A stretch of DNA of 64,000 nt from Mucidula mucida. Taxonomy: Eukaryota > Basidiomycota > Agaricomycetes > Agaricales > Physalacriaceae. Positions 36,060 to 49,501 of this stretch are shown here, one piece after another. The notes beneath the pieces are model-generated. The model was not told where the DNA came from, did no database searches, and saw only the letters and a list, made by a program, of their open reading frames with translations. Within the stretch, counting starts at the first letter, position 1. The number at the start of each line of letters is the position of its first letter. A program made the translations under genes and the position numbers. Where the stretch lies: the NCBI GenBank assembly GCA_015501055.1, contig JADNYV010000049.1:153447-217446 (forward strand), given 5' to 3'.

Positions 36060-37470
36060 AATGGACTGATCTTGCTGTATACCTTCTTGTGTATTTTGTA
36101 GGTCTCAATGCTCCTTGGTTGATCTGATGATGCACAATGAGATGAACTGAATAAACCGCTTTACAAATCATCAGTGGAGATGCCTGAGAACGTTCACACT
36201 GCGATTTACGCCCATATTCGCTCTCGCCATCGGGCGCTGCCAGTATCATTCTTTCGCGTATGACTTATGTTGAGGAATGGTGGCGCACTGGCTGGTGTTC
36301 GGCATCCCGCGCCGGTTTCTGTTGTTATTCATTTGCTTTCATCGATCGCCACCCTCAGCCGTTCTTCATGTGTTACCACGACGTCTGAGGGTGAGCTCTT
36401 ATCATTCTTCTGACTTATAGCTTATTGGCTGACATTACCTGTAGTGTGCATGGACTTTTACAGGTAGTGTAGCCGTTCCACCACTGCGTCTCAGGTGTAC
36501 TGAATCTTCTGCAGTTATTCATACTGGCTGCTCTTCCACCCTGAGCTTGTTTGGACTACAAGGACCTCATGATTTTTCCATCCAAAGCTTTCCCATCTGC
36601 ACCGCTGCCACCGTTGTTATCATCGCTGCCTGCAGTCAGGGGGTGCAAATACAACATTGAGCCCAACCTAGTAGGGCGATCTACAACGACGAAGACCTCG
36701 GATTGCGGATGTCTCGTTGGCTGCCAGCTGGTGCTTCCTTCGTGCGGATCTGGATAGCGTGGTTTGAAGATACTGTCGAGGTTCCCGTTGGCGATTCTGG
36801 CGTTCATGTCGGCTTTGGACTTACAGTTCCGTTGGAGACGGGATCGGAGATTCCGGAATCTGGTAGGCGACATTGAGGCAGATCTGTGCCCGAGCTTGGG
36901 GCAAGTGCACACTACACAAGGCTCATCATTTCGTGATGGTTGGCGGATAGGACACTTCGACGTCTGAAAGGAACTCTGGATGAGTTCAAGATGACATGGT
37001 CGGGTGTGAGATCCGCCTTGGAGATCACGGTTGGTTGAGATGAAGGTGTATGTGGCGTCCAAGCAGGCTTGTGTACACGTCTGGGACAACGTTAGGGTAC
37101 TGGGTCTGGATGGGATTCTTCTGGAGAAGCATGCTGAATCATTTTTTCGAGGGGGCGACAGGAATTTGGGAGGCCGGACGGGGCGACTACAGAGGTGGGA
37201 TGACCCGATGCATGAGGTGTACTATGATTTCCTACAGCTTAGATGTCATGTAGAACTTTCGTTCATTGAGTGCGCCACAACGGGCCGTATATACCCGGGC
37301 TGGCGACGGGACGTCCCAGGAAATCGCGTGAACAGATAGTGAAAATCAACGTGCTTATAGTCGTGTTTACAAAATCGAACTTGGCACTTGGGTCATCTAT
37401 AAAGAACTCATAACCCACCTCAAGTGAGCGTGGGAGTTCAACAAGTCGGAGTTCTTGAGTTAACACCACC
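36060..37470. other. Gene-poor stretch
   Basis: 1.4 kb with no convincing gene. The longest frame, 36556-37089 on the minus strand (177 residues), is rich in Arg, Ser and Pro with no domain I know and no supporting splice context. It could be a relic or chance. Confidence 0.4.
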
Positions 37471-37982
37471 ATGTCTTCGGAGTCTGCTCCTCGATCACTC
37501 TTCTTTGTGTACGCGCCCGATAAAACGGATGAAGGTGCAGTGGAGAGACGTTTATCTGTTCGATCCAAGCACTTGGAGGGTGCGAGAGCATCAATTGCGT
37601 CGGGACTAATAAGTGAGTTGCATGGCGATCATAAATCTGCGTCCAATGTTGATGTTGGAAAACCAGGAATCGCTGGAGCTATCATCGATAAGGCCCCTCC
37701 ACCGCCGGATGGCAGCAAGAAGATGATAGGATCTACATTCATCTTTGAAGCAAAGTCGATCGACGAGTGCGTGGAAACATTTTGCTCGCCATAAAGGTGC
37801 TTAACAGCGTCTCGAATCCAGAGTCCAGAAGATCATAGAATCGGACATCTACTATACCTCCGGAGTGGTACGCGCACCTTTCATCCTTGGTTTGTCCTTA
37901 AATTCACGCAATTCATGATGGCCAGTGGGATCCAGAGAAGATCGTCATTAATCCGTTTGCGGCAGCGACCCCAATTCCGTAA
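37471..37982 (+). CDS. YCII-like (DGPF) small protein, copy 1
   Basis: Dimeric ferredoxin-like alpha/beta-barrel fold of the YCII family. Opening SLFFVYAPDKTDEGAVERRL, middle KKMIGSTFIFEAKSIDEC, end SDIYYTSGVWDPEKIVINPF. Introns at 37611 onward (gtgagt to 37664 region) and before WDPEK (donor after SGV, acceptor just before 37925). The junction between IDEC and VQKIIESD is unclear: a 37-nt GT-AG intron from 37770 fits in phase but is short. Enzymes of this fold include dehydrochlorinase-like and isomerase-like proteins; the reaction here is unknown. A divergent second copy follows at 38232. Confidence 0.7.
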
Positions 37983-38231
37983 AGTTGTAGTTGTACCATT
38001 GCTTTGAGAACCCCAAGAAGTCCCTGCTCTACCTGCCCGCATTTCCCAATATGTATAGAAAGTGATGAGTCGCGCGATCGGGCGCGACTACCATTTTTGG
38101 ACAAAGCTCACAACTTGATTCTTGCCCTCGCGAACGAAATCGTGTCTGTTGGATACCCACACACGGTGGACATGTTTCGCTCTCGTCCTGTACTCCGCTC
38201 GATCGTGCAAGCTACTCAAGTCGTCCGACAC

Positions 38232-38680
38232 ATGAGTTCGACGCCAGGAAGCAGTTCTGTAAGCATCACTACTTTGTTTACGCCCCGGATAGCAAGGATG
38301 GAGACCGCTTCGCGGTACGGAAAGGCATTTACGTGAAGTCAAACCTGGAGTTGAAAGTGGAGTCGTTCGTGAGTGTTTCCAGGATTAGTCTGTTCGTGAC
38401 AATGACCGAGGTTGAAGGCATCGGTGGCATGATGTTGAAGCCGGGGACTGATCACGATGCCTCAAAGATAGAACCACACGGCTCCATCTTCATTCTAGAG
38501 GCAGAAAACTTGGAAAGCGTACAAGAGATGATGATGAAGGATATCTATTATACATCTGGTGTTGTAAGTACCGACTACATAGACCGTTCTTCAACTGATG
38601 GCTCGTAGTGGGACAAGGACGCAATAATCATCACACCACTCAAGCTGGCCATAACGGAACCGCTGAGTAAATTGCAGTAA
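38232..38680 (+). CDS. YCII-like small protein, copy 2
   Basis: Same layout as the preceding gene: MSSTPGSSS leader, HHYFVYAPDSKDGDRFAVRK, HGSIFILEAENLESVQEMM, KDIYYTSGVWDKDAIIITP. Introns 38369-38410 (42 nt) and 38564-38608; the second sits exactly where copy 1 has its last intron, so the pair arose by tandem duplication. The copies have diverged well beyond recent duplication. One base appears lost near 38258, just before HHYF, unless the start lies elsewhere. Confidence 0.65.
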
Positions 38681-38817
38681 AGAGATGAATAAGATGGAAT
38701 AAAGTGAAAGCAAAAGCGGGATTCGGCGCGAGAAGAGCGGGGTATGGGGAACTGAGTTACCGGATCCGGTCTCTCTGCTTAAATACGACCAGCCAGTTGT
38801 ACAGACGCGTTTCACGA

Positions 38818-39936
<1,119 letters not shown>

Positions 39937-40038
39937 ATTCGGAGAGGGGAGCAGTATGTATAATGTACAAAACAGAGGTAGTCTGAATTCCGATATTAAT
40001 TTCGTTCAGTGGGTATCGAAGTCATGGGTTTCCTTGAT

Positions 40039-40335
40039 TCAATTGTCAGAATGCGATGAAGGATCGTAATAAACGCACTGAGTCCATCGCATTGCGCCAG
40101 CGCCAATAAGAACTAGTTGATCGTATTAGACTGAGCGTTGTCAAAGTCGAGGCATGTTCTCACCGAGACCAACGCCCACTAATGCTCGTTTGCCCATTAA
40201 TGAACCAGGGGCCGCAGCTCTTGACTGCCATAACGCATATCCGCCCAGTCCACTCAGCGCGCCTGTGCCAATCAGTCGACACGATAGGCAATCGTTATAC
40301 TGGTAAGTTTGTATAGGACTTGACGTGTCCATCAT
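40039..40335 (-). CDS. DMAC1-like (DUF4536) small membrane protein
   Basis: About 80 residues in two exons (40335-40164, 40112-40039). Core YNDCLSCRLIGTGALSGLGG with the CxxC typical of DUF4536, a first membrane segment around ALSGLGGYALWQS and a second around RALVGVGLVLIGAGAMRW. In animals this family (DMAC1/TMEM261) helps assemble the distal membrane arm of respiratory complex I; that role here is inferred. Two adjacent Met codons (40335, 40332) could start it. Confidence 0.68.
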
Positions 40336-40580
40336 GGAAGAAGGCATTGGAGTGCAACAAATTTTTGGTGACGTTGGTCCAGGCGCCCTGATGTGGCTGT
40401 GCTGCCTTCTTCGAGGTGATCGACGATCATGGGAATTCCTTCCATAAACAGCGAACAATAACTGCATGGCGAGCCACAATAAAGCAAGCAACAGAGAACA
40501 AGGGCAGATGGCCCTATCAGATTTCTTCTCATTGTCGCACGCCCCATGCCCTCTTGTCTCTATACACCCACCATCCCGCA

Positions 40581-42055
40581 ATGTTCAGCTTCTCGGGCCT
40601 CCCTTCGTCGTTCCAAGAACCTCGTCCAGACACTACTCAGACCAAACGATCCAGAGGTGCCAATACGGGCAGAAATACTAGATCTAAAAAACGACAAAGG
40701 ACGTCCCCACCACCACATGATGAATCTCCCAAGGACATTGTGGCGTCGCGCCTTGAAGCGGAGGCAGCTGCCGGGCCTTCAGCATCCAAAGCATCGTGAG
40801 TCTTCACACTGCGCTTCGTTACACAATCTGAAGCAGTATGTAGCACCGACTCTCATGAGACTAAAGAGGCCACATCCTCCAACAATGACCCGAAATCTGA
40901 TACACAAAATGATGTACCGGACGCCGAATCGCCACCGCCAGGTGATACGCGCTCGTCGTGGAAGCCCTACAAGGAGTTCTATTTCGTTGATGGGGATATC
41001 ATCCTCCGCGCCTGTAACAACTTGGACAACACCATATTTCGCGTCCATCGACACAAACTATTGGCCCTTGGCGGCTTCTTCGCGGACGTCTTGCAAGTAC
41101 CTCAGCCCCAGTGTGAGGACGACGATCGTTACGACGACTGCCAGATCCTTGCTCTGCCGTTTGACTTTGTATCTTCATTCGACATAATCCAGCTGCTGAA
41201 ATACATCTACCATGAAACGTGAGTGTCTTCAGTCTATGTATCTGCCTCGGTTTTGACTGATATAATGCAACAGAATCATGGGCGGAACGGTGGAATGCGA
41301 ATGGCCCCACGGCCACCAGGAGCAGCGCTTCATGGTTAACGTGGACATGGCGCTCTCACTCGCGCTCATGGGACGAACGCTTTCGTTGGGCAGGATTCGC
41401 AATGAGGCTGTCATCATGATTCGGCACATATTTCCGTTCAACGTCGATGAATACAATGACCCCGAACTACTCTTTACGGGACCCTCGTCCGCAGAGGAAC
41501 GCGAGTTCACTCGGAAAACATACACCATCCGCGCTATACGTGTTTTCAATGAGTGCGATCTCTTCCTTCACCTGCCCTTGGCTACTATTTTGCCGCGCAA
41601 CTCGACGACGCCACACTGGAGAACCCCCATTCGTACTGTCACGCTCCTAATGTTTCCGTGTCTTTGAACTGCGAGGAAATACAGTTATTAAAGATGGTCG
41701 CGCAGAGTTGAAGCGTATGAAGCAGAGTTGGCTGAAGTCGGACACACACGCCTGTGACAAGCCGCTTTGCGGTGACGTTCTTCGAGAATGCGAAAAAAGG
41801 TTGAAGCGGCTGGGCTACTATGACCGCCCTGACGCTCTGTTGTGCCCGCAGCATACTCTGTTCGAGCACACGCTCTGCAGTACATGTAACACCAATGTGC
41901 ACAAGCGGCGCAACAAACAAATAACCTCGAATTTCGATGCATTGGCTGGCTGCTTCGGATTGGAATGGAAGGACTTGTCCAATGCTCAAGACAAGGAAGC
42001 TGAAATGTGGCAGGAAGAAAGCTCATCACTTGAATGGGTTTCGGGCAGAATATAA
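40581..42055 (+). CDS. BTB/POZ domain protein
   Basis: Leader of ~95 residues rich in Arg, Ser, Pro and Asp with a basic cluster RSKKRQR, then a BTB domain (FYFVDGDIILRACNNLDNTI, FRVHRHKLLALGGFFADVL, SSFDIIQLLKYIYHE) and a C-terminal region with a Cys set (ACDKPLCGDVL, ALLCPQHTLFEHTLCSTCN) that may bind metal. Introns 40796-40843 and 41219-41273. Frame slips near 41580 (HLP then GYYFAAQLDD) and 41655 (a TTT run; NV then RVFELRGN), each repaired by one base. Not the same subfamily as the BTB gene at 31 kb. Function unknown. Confidence 0.72.
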
Positions 42056-42141
42056 TTTGTGTTGTTCGTCAATGAGCATGTATTGTACATAAGGACTGGA
42101 TGTGGTTTACAGAGGATACACCGGTAGAGATTTGATTTGTA

Positions 42142-43461
42142 TTATTCCTCTTCCTCCTCATCCCCAGAAACTTCCGCGTTTTCTTGGCCAGCCTTGGCCA
42201 TGAGTTGTGCGAGATCCTGCTCGTCGGTCTCCGAAACGGCTTTAGGCTGCGAAACCATGAGCGTAGAAAGTAAAGGGTAAAATGCACGTACTTTCATCTT
42301 GACAACTAGCGTTCCACCTTGACTCTCGATCGTATGCTGGATGCTTTCGATAGCGCGTTCTAGTCGTTCCACAGCGGCGTACTATGAAGGATTTAGCGAA
42401 TCGTCGAGTAAAAGAAGAATGAGACTAACCTTATCACCCGCACTGGTACTTAAACGTATAGCGGAGGAGCGACAAGCTTGGCCTTGATGGGACTTGCTCT
42501 GTGCTCTCTTTCTCGCCCTTCCTCAGAGCCTTCTTGATGGCGTCGATGCCCTGAGGTGTATAACACGTCAACTCGATGTCTGCGCGGAGCTTAATTGGCT
42601 GGGGGGTAAGTCGGCGAGCGATGGTAGCCATGAGAACGGTCAATGTAGCTTGTGAGATGGGTTTAGGAAGTGCATTGGTGAGTGTGGCGGGTTCGCTGTA
42701 ATGGATATGAGCACCGCGTCGCAAGAGCGCATAGCTGGATCACCTCAGAGCCAGCTTGAAGGCGTCATATGGGTGTCCAAATGTCTTTCCCAGCGGCCAT
42801 GCAATCGCCTCGTACAGCTTTTCGAGTCGTTCCTCCTCGCCTGGTCCGCCCATGCCTGCGCCAGCCTCTCTTTTGCCTGTGCGCCTGCTTTTCGGTTCTG
42901 GGCTTTCGACCTCGGCCTCCACTACCTCGGCATCGGCGTCGGCCTCTGCTTCGATATCTTTGGGTGGTGCAACGTCTGGTTCACCCTCGCCATCGACACT
43001 GGTGATCCGCGAGGCTACGTGTCGTAGAATACCTGCGACGGTTTTTGATTTCATGTAGCGCTCTTCACATTTTGTAATATCCTCAGGCGAAACGCGGCGT
43101 TTTGAGAGATCAATGTATCCTTTGGCAATGCTGAGAAGGAAAGCGAATATGCGGGGTTCGGAGTGACTCACCCTTTTCCTTATCAACCCTTAGTACGACG
43201 ACAACTTCGTTCCTGCCCACCCGGATAAGCTTTTGTACTGATCGTATACGTCTCCGCGACAACTCAGAAAGCAGGATCATTCCCTCAGTGTTGTCGTACT
43301 CTAGCTACGCGGAAATCGGGTACTCGCTGAGCATCTGCAGTGTCCACGATGGGCAGTACAAGGCTCACCAGCTTAACATAGGCCCCCATCTCGGCAATCT
43401 GTCTGACCTGGACCATGACCAGTTCATCGACCTCGGGATACTTTTGCTCATAGTACCGCAT
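42142..43461 (-). CDS. SUI2: Translation initiation factor eIF2 subunit alpha
   Basis: Part of the eIF2 GTPase complex that brings initiator tRNA to the ribosome. S1 domain opens [20 protein letters not shown]; the regulatory Ser lies in [11 protein letters not shown], the site phosphorylated by Gcn2-type kinases. Exons 43461-43369, 43304-43173, 43119-42744, 42695-42430, 42381-42292 and 42246-42142. An acidic and low-complexity insertion of about 55 residues ([20 protein letters not shown] and neighbours) interrupts the helical domain between ILRHVASRI and [16 protein letters not shown]; it is encoded in one uninterrupted exon. C-terminal acidic end [10 protein letters not shown]. One base lost near 42487 ([15 protein letters not shown]). 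Divergent from HDA1 (191 bp). Confidence 0.9.
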
Positions 43462-43652
43462 GTTGCTTCAGTCGTGCACCGCGTATTAGGGCGTTCCGGG
43501 TAGGTATATGTGGAATAGACGGGGTCCGTGATAGGCGAACAGCAGACAGACAGAGATCGAGTTCAAGTCGGTGACTCGCAAGCCGATTTTTTGTTAGGTG
43601 ACTGTGACCCCGTCACATTCACGCTGGTCTTTCGATCATCAAGTTAACCACC

Positions 43653-46433
43653 ATGGACCAGGACGATCATCCATCCCAAAATGAAATGGATGCCGCCTCC
43701 CCGTCCCCGCCCGCCTATTATTACCCCCCTACAACTGGCGTCGTATATTCTACCAAAGTAAACGACCACTTCAACCTCTTCGAAGACCACTACGAGTGCC
43801 CTGATCGTATCCTGAGGACCTGGACTCTCATAACTCAGGACGGCGTCGATAAACGCATGAAGATGCTCCCTATAAGGCCCGTTCATAAGAAAGAGGCCAT
43901 GCTTGTACATTCCGAGGAACAATGGAATACTATACAAGAAATGGAAAGTGGGTACTATATGTTTTCGTTCACCCTAACGCGTCCTTGACGCCTATCAATC
44001 AGACCTAAGCGAAGAGCAATTAACTAACTCAAGAGTGTACTACGAGTCTTTGTCTCTTTACGTCAATAATGCGACTACAAAAGCGGCCCTCCTCAGCTGT
44101 GGCGGCGTTATAGAGGCATGCCTCGCCGTAGCAAATGATGAATCGGAAATCCGTAAAGCATTTGCTATTGTCCGTCCACCTGGGCATCACTCGGAACCTA
44201 GCCAGGCTATGGGCTTTTGCTTTTTCAACAACGTTGCTGTCGCGTGCAGAGTGGTCCAGCAAGAAACACGCGTCAAACGTATACTTATTGTTGATTGGTA
44301 TGATTTTTGTGCACCTTATACGTGCAACTTTCTGATATCAGGATTTCAAGGGATGTACATCATGGTATTCTTCAGTCGCTTCGTGCTTTCTCAAGGCAGG
44401 TTCAAATTAGACTCCAGGTAATGGAACGCAGAAGGCCTTTGAAGACGACGGGGATATACTCTATATTTCATTACACCGCTATGACGGTGGCCAGTTCTAT
44501 CCCGGTGGTACGTACGGGGGAATGCACTCGTGTGGCGAAGGCGACGGGCTTGGCTAGTATGCGCCAGATATCCGATTTAAGACGCGTCTGATCTTATCCT
44601 AGCTCCGTCAACATACCGTGGCCACAGGCTGGGATGGGTGACGCAGAGTACATACATGCTTTTCAGTCGATCGTTTTACCGATCGCGATGGAATTTGGGC
44701 CTCAGCTCGTCATTAGTATGTCTCCCCCAGTGTCCTTGCACAATCCTAACATTCCGCTAGTTTCTGCTGGGTTTGATGCTGCCGAAGGTGACCCATTAGG
44801 GTTGCAAAGTAACTCCTACAGGATATGCCCACATGACACACATGCTGTCAGGCTTAGCGGGCGGTAGACTAGTGGTGGCTCTCGAGGTCTCTGAGTCTCT
44901 CGAACACCTTGACCTTTCATTTATTGACACTATACCAGGGCGGCTACAACGTCGAATCCGTTGCCCAGTCAGCCCTCGCTGTCGCGAAGATTCTAGTGAT
45001 GGAATCACCTCCCGAACTCCCTCCACTGCAGTCAACGAGATAGGGACGGAAACAGTCTGGCTTGTAGCGAAACAACAGAGTCGCTACTGGAAGTCCGTCA
45101 GCCCACAAGCTTGCACGCCGCGAGCAGGTAAGTGGCACATGGGAGTCCTAGCACAACTTTGTTATCACATCTCCCAGAATTCCGTGAGGACGATACGGTA
45201 TCAATACCAGGTAAGAGTTCGCAGTCTTTCTGATAGCTACGCGCTCACTACCGAGCAGAAATCTTGAAGATATATAGACAGAATTATCTCTCGGATCGTG
45301 GGATGATGCAAGTCCCCCTGCTTGATGGTGACATGCAAGATCGATTCGGCGCACAAGTTATGTGCACGTAGGTGAAATGCCGACCTCTACGCTGCCTTTG
45401 GTATTGACGGATCCTCAGAGCGAACGTCCTAGAGAAGGATACTTTAGTGTTCTTCATGCACGAATTGTATGTCACTGCTTGAGCGCGTTGTCGATCTCCT
45501 TGAACGTCTTGTAGTGGTAATATCCAGGCCGAGCTGGAGTCTGCGGCGAACTGTTCTCTGGACGTCGAGAGAAGCTATCTGGTGTGCTGACTTACTCATT
45601 CTCAATAATCACACCTGTTTGACTCAGATCTAACAGATAGACTTTTCGAGGGACATCATGTCCTGGGTGACCAATCAAGGTTACGGTTTACTCGATGTTA
45701 ATTTATACCCCAGGCCTTTGAGTCTAGATGATGTTGTGATGAAGGTGAGTGGCATGCGTTCCTTTGCGACTTTCCTGACTGGTTCCAGCCAGCTAAACTG
45801 AATAGTCTCCTCACTAAGGAGATAGTTGTGTACTTATGGGATAACTTCGTACAGCAAGTCCTTCATCCGACTCCTTACTTACAATGACCTCCCCACAGAT
45901 TGGCTGCTCCAAGAAAGATCATTCTCATTGGGCACGGTGCGGGGTGTCTGACAATGATTGGGCTGTTGAAGCAGAGGTGTAAGTACCAAGACCAGATAAG
46001 ATATTACACCTTACCTTCCTCCAGGGACACCAGCGCTCTCAAGTTTGAAGGGCATCGTGCAAGTCGTTAGTCGTTCAACGTTACCTTCGATATCATCAGA
46101 TGACCGGGAAGAACTTCAAGAGTGGTATGGAAGGGTGAGAGCTGATCTCTGTGACTGGAGGCTGTAAATTGAGGTTTGTAGCATTCTTTCGTTGTGGTGT
46201 CTGCGAACCATCCTGTAGTGCTTGACGGTAAGGTCAAGAAGCGACATGGACGGGTCAAGGTGATGCGTAAGTCGGTTTCCTCTCCTTTATCAATGAACAC
46301 TCTTCATTTCCATATAGAGGAGACGAAGCCGATACAGCTGATAATGAAAGCACTCCCCGAAATCCAAAAGTTCGTCAAAAAGTCCTTCTCGGAGCCAACG
46401 ACGAACGGAGACGTGATAATGGTGGATGATTGA
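43653..46433 (+). CDS. HDA1: Class II histone deacetylase, HDA1-type with Arb2 domain
   Basis: Zn-dependent lysine deacetylase. Catalytic His pair in [16 protein letters not shown], zinc ligands in DWDVHHGNGTQ and [13 protein letters not shown], and EGGYNVES. The C-terminal Arb2-like domain is visible ([56 protein letters not shown]). Exons include a 14-nt one (44351-44364) between introns 44298-44350 and 44365-44417; intron 45854-45898 is GC-AG with donor gcaagt. Other introns: 43948-44002, 44557-44602, 44716-44760, 44887-44938. Frame slips near 44807 (PLG/CKVTP), 45018, 45475 and 46045, each one or two bases. All catalytic motifs are intact. Confidence 0.85.
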
Positions 46434-46908
46434 CTGGGAGCTTCGTCTGCAGCGGCAAGTGGAGCATTAAGTAGGCGTGGGCTTATAATGCGCAGTGCAA
46501 TCTAGTGCAATACTATATCTATATCAGTCGGGGCCCGCCGTCCCAAAATACATACTAAGAACCTCGTTTCCCGTGTGAAATTTTGATTCGAGGATGACCG
46601 TGCGTATTTGAAAATCGAGTCCGATGATCGAGTTACCCCGCATTCTACGCTCAACTCGCGAGGTGGATCAGTGGTTGGACTTTTTTTCCGCACCGCTATC
46701 TGCAACCGACGACCGCGCTGCAAATATCCATGGGATAATGCAAGTCTTGTGACAGAATCATGGGAGCTGGGCACATGCATTGGGCGAAGGACATTTAAAG
46801 CTCTACTCAAGCGATTGTTCGCATCCTACACCGGTTTACTCTTAAGATTGAGCGCTAGCGAATACCCACTTTGAACGCCTACTACCATACCACACGACTG
46901 CTACGACT
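46434..46908. other. Intergenic, P450 promoter side
   Basis: 475 bp between HDA1 and the P450, same strand. A TTTAAA element lies about 115 bp before the P450 start. No gene seen. Confidence 0.4.
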
Positions 46909-49318
46909 ATGATGATTATCATGGCGGATGAGGAATCAGGCTTTCTCAACCAGGTGAGCGCCGCCGCAGTAATCTATGGGATGAGGCCTTATTGTCATCT
47001 GTTGTCCTTCGACACAGTATTTCTCTCTCGTTCTAGCCATTGGATGTCTCAGTGTCTTCACTGTCCTTGCATTATACCGCCGCTACACCATCAAATCAGC
47101 ACTTTCACGAATCCCAGGACCCCCCGCTGACTCCTTCGTTCTCGGCAAGTTCTCAACCGAGCCTAAGCCTCTTCATGCCCAATAACATACAAATTCGCGA
47201 CAGGTAACCTCCCCGAGATATTCCAGAGTCAAGTCGGGGAATGCGACTTCAAATGGCAACGCGAATACGGGGACGTCGTGCGCGTGAAAGGAGTATTTGG
47301 GGTAAGAATACCGTTCGATTGGTCCCCTACTTTACTCAGCGGTGGCGCAGGAAGACCGACTCGTCATTTCTGATGCCAAAGCGCTCCAGTACATCTTCCA
47401 TACTTCTGGTAAGCGTGTCATTGGATCTGTCTTGTGTTGTTTAACGAGTCGCTATGCATTGAGGTTACGGATTTCGTAAATGGCCGCAGAGAACCGAGAT
47501 CAGCCGTGTTCTGATGGGACGTGGGCTATTGTGGGCGGACGGTGAGTCTTCGGCGGCGCGCGTGTTCGTGATAAGGATTCGAATAGAATGTCTTCAGGAG
47601 ACATACATAAACGACAGAGAAAGGTTATGCTTCCTGGGTTTGGAGGCAAGTCTGTCGATCCAGTCAAAACTCAACAAAACTGAGAACGCGTACAGGGCCA
47701 GAGTCAAAGTCATTCATACCAATCTTTCACCGCACTGCATGCCAGGTGTGTGTTTCAGCGTAAATATGACGGGGTATTGACTCAGATTCCCTTTCATAGC
47801 TAACAGTAAAATGGAACGACATCCTCCTTGGGATGCCGGGTCATGCCGCCGACTTGAACGTAGCGACGTGGCTTTCTCGAGCGACAATGGATTCTCTGGG
47901 TGAAGGTCGGTCCCTTTGTGATTTTAGTTTTAGAGAGACTTTGAACCATACATTAGCCGCCTTTGACTATCAGTTCGGTGCTTTAGCACAACGCGACAAT
48001 GAACTAATGAAGGCTTACTTTGGGTTGATGTAAGTGGGCTGAGTGTAGGTGGCATCGTAGCATTCATGTAAATGCCATATAGGAACGACACTCTAGGATC
48101 TCCATCAAGAAAAACAATATTCCTTCAAACTATTCTACCTGTCTGGGCACTACGATTGAGGGCGAAGTATTCGAACAGCAAGATGATGACCCATGCTCGA
48201 TACACGGCGAAACTCGCAGAGGACGTGGCACAGAGTCTGCTGGATATGAAAGCTGAAGAGTTAGCGCGGGGAATGGGAAAGCAAGACGTGCTGAGTTTAC
48301 TCGGTAAGGATTCGATGAACCACTCTAATCTCCTGCTCATTCATCTTCTAAAGTGAAGGCGAACGCATCGGAGAATGCTGCTACAAGGCTTACTCATGAA
48401 GAGATGCTGGCGCAGATGCGGTACGGCGTGCCTACCTTATCGCACGTAAGATACTCATGAGTTGTTCAGGACATTACTGCTCGCCGGTCACGAAACAAGC
48501 GCCACGTCCTTATGTTGGGTACTCCTCGAGGTGGCACGGCATCCGGAGGTGCAGGACAAGCTTCGGCAAGAAATACGCGCAGTCGAGGTGGGCATGATCA
48601 ATCGTGGAGACTCTGAATTCGACGCGAAAGACTTTGATAATATGACTTACACCACGGCTGTCATGAAAGTGAGTTACTTTTCTAGTCGCTTTACGGGGTT
48701 GACGGACTGGGACGTTAGGAAGCGATGCGGTTGCATCCCGCCGTATATCATAATTACCGACAAGCTGAGCGAGATGAGCTCCTACCATTGTCGACTCCGA
48801 TCCGGACAACAGACGGAAAAGTTCTTGACCACTTACCAGTCCCGAAGGGTACAAAGGTCTTTGCTTCAATCGCTGGATACAACAGGTGAGTAAGCGGTGA
48901 AAGTGTCAATGAAAGCTCACTGGTTTTCAATAGAAACAAGGCCGTCTGGGGTGAAGACGCAGACGAATTCAAGCCGGAGCGCTGGTTGAATAAGACAAGC
49001 GAAAAGCGAGGACCATCGCTTGGTGTTTATGGCAATCTGTAAGAGCCTCGCGATACTTCTTGGCAGTCGATTGACGCGCAGTGCAGATTGACGTTCGCAG
49101 GAGGTGTGAGAACCTGCATCGGATGGAGATTTGCGATCTATGAGGTCCAAGCTTTGCTTGTTGAGATTGTCAACAATTTTGTCCTAGCGCCCTCAGAGGA
49201 CTTGAAGCGTTTGCGGAGGGAGGCGTGTCTGGTCATGATACCAACATTGGAAGGCGAAGTTGGAGAAGGAGAGAATCTCCCCCTCCACATCAGTATCGCG
49301 CCAAGAGAAGAAGTGTGA
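46909..49318 (+). CDS. Cytochrome P450 monooxygenase
   Basis: Heme-thiolate monooxygenase anchored in the ER. Membrane segment [14 protein letters not shown] is followed by the Pro-rich hinge [13 protein letters not shown], then [30 protein letters not shown]-helix oxygen-binding [10 protein letters not shown]-helix EAMRLHP (ExxR), FKPERWL, and heme loop [14 protein letters not shown] with the Cys ligand. About twelve introns; two are GC-AG (47145-47203 and 47646-47695, both donor gcaagt), without which the frame fails. Intron 46994-47036 joins the leader. No frame breaks, so it looks functional. The pattern fits the large agaricomycete P450 clans; substrate unknown. Close to a GH43 hydrolase and a GMC oxidoreductase. 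Confidence 0.88.
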
Positions 49319-49501
49319 TAGTGATACCAAAACTGAACTACATATGATTATTTTGAACGTATAAGATGCAGTTTTCTTACATGCAGATGAGCATCATAAG
49401 CTCCCGGGTCTTAGGCTACAGTTTGTTGCTAGCGCCGAGGCGTTCGACGCTTGTAGCTTCTCAACAGTTTCTTGTTCAAACCCAGACCGTTTAAGTTCTT
49501 T

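Noticed and set aside
36556..37089. 177-residue minus-strand open frame
   Set aside because: No domain, biased composition, no splice support; kept only as a remark on the gap.
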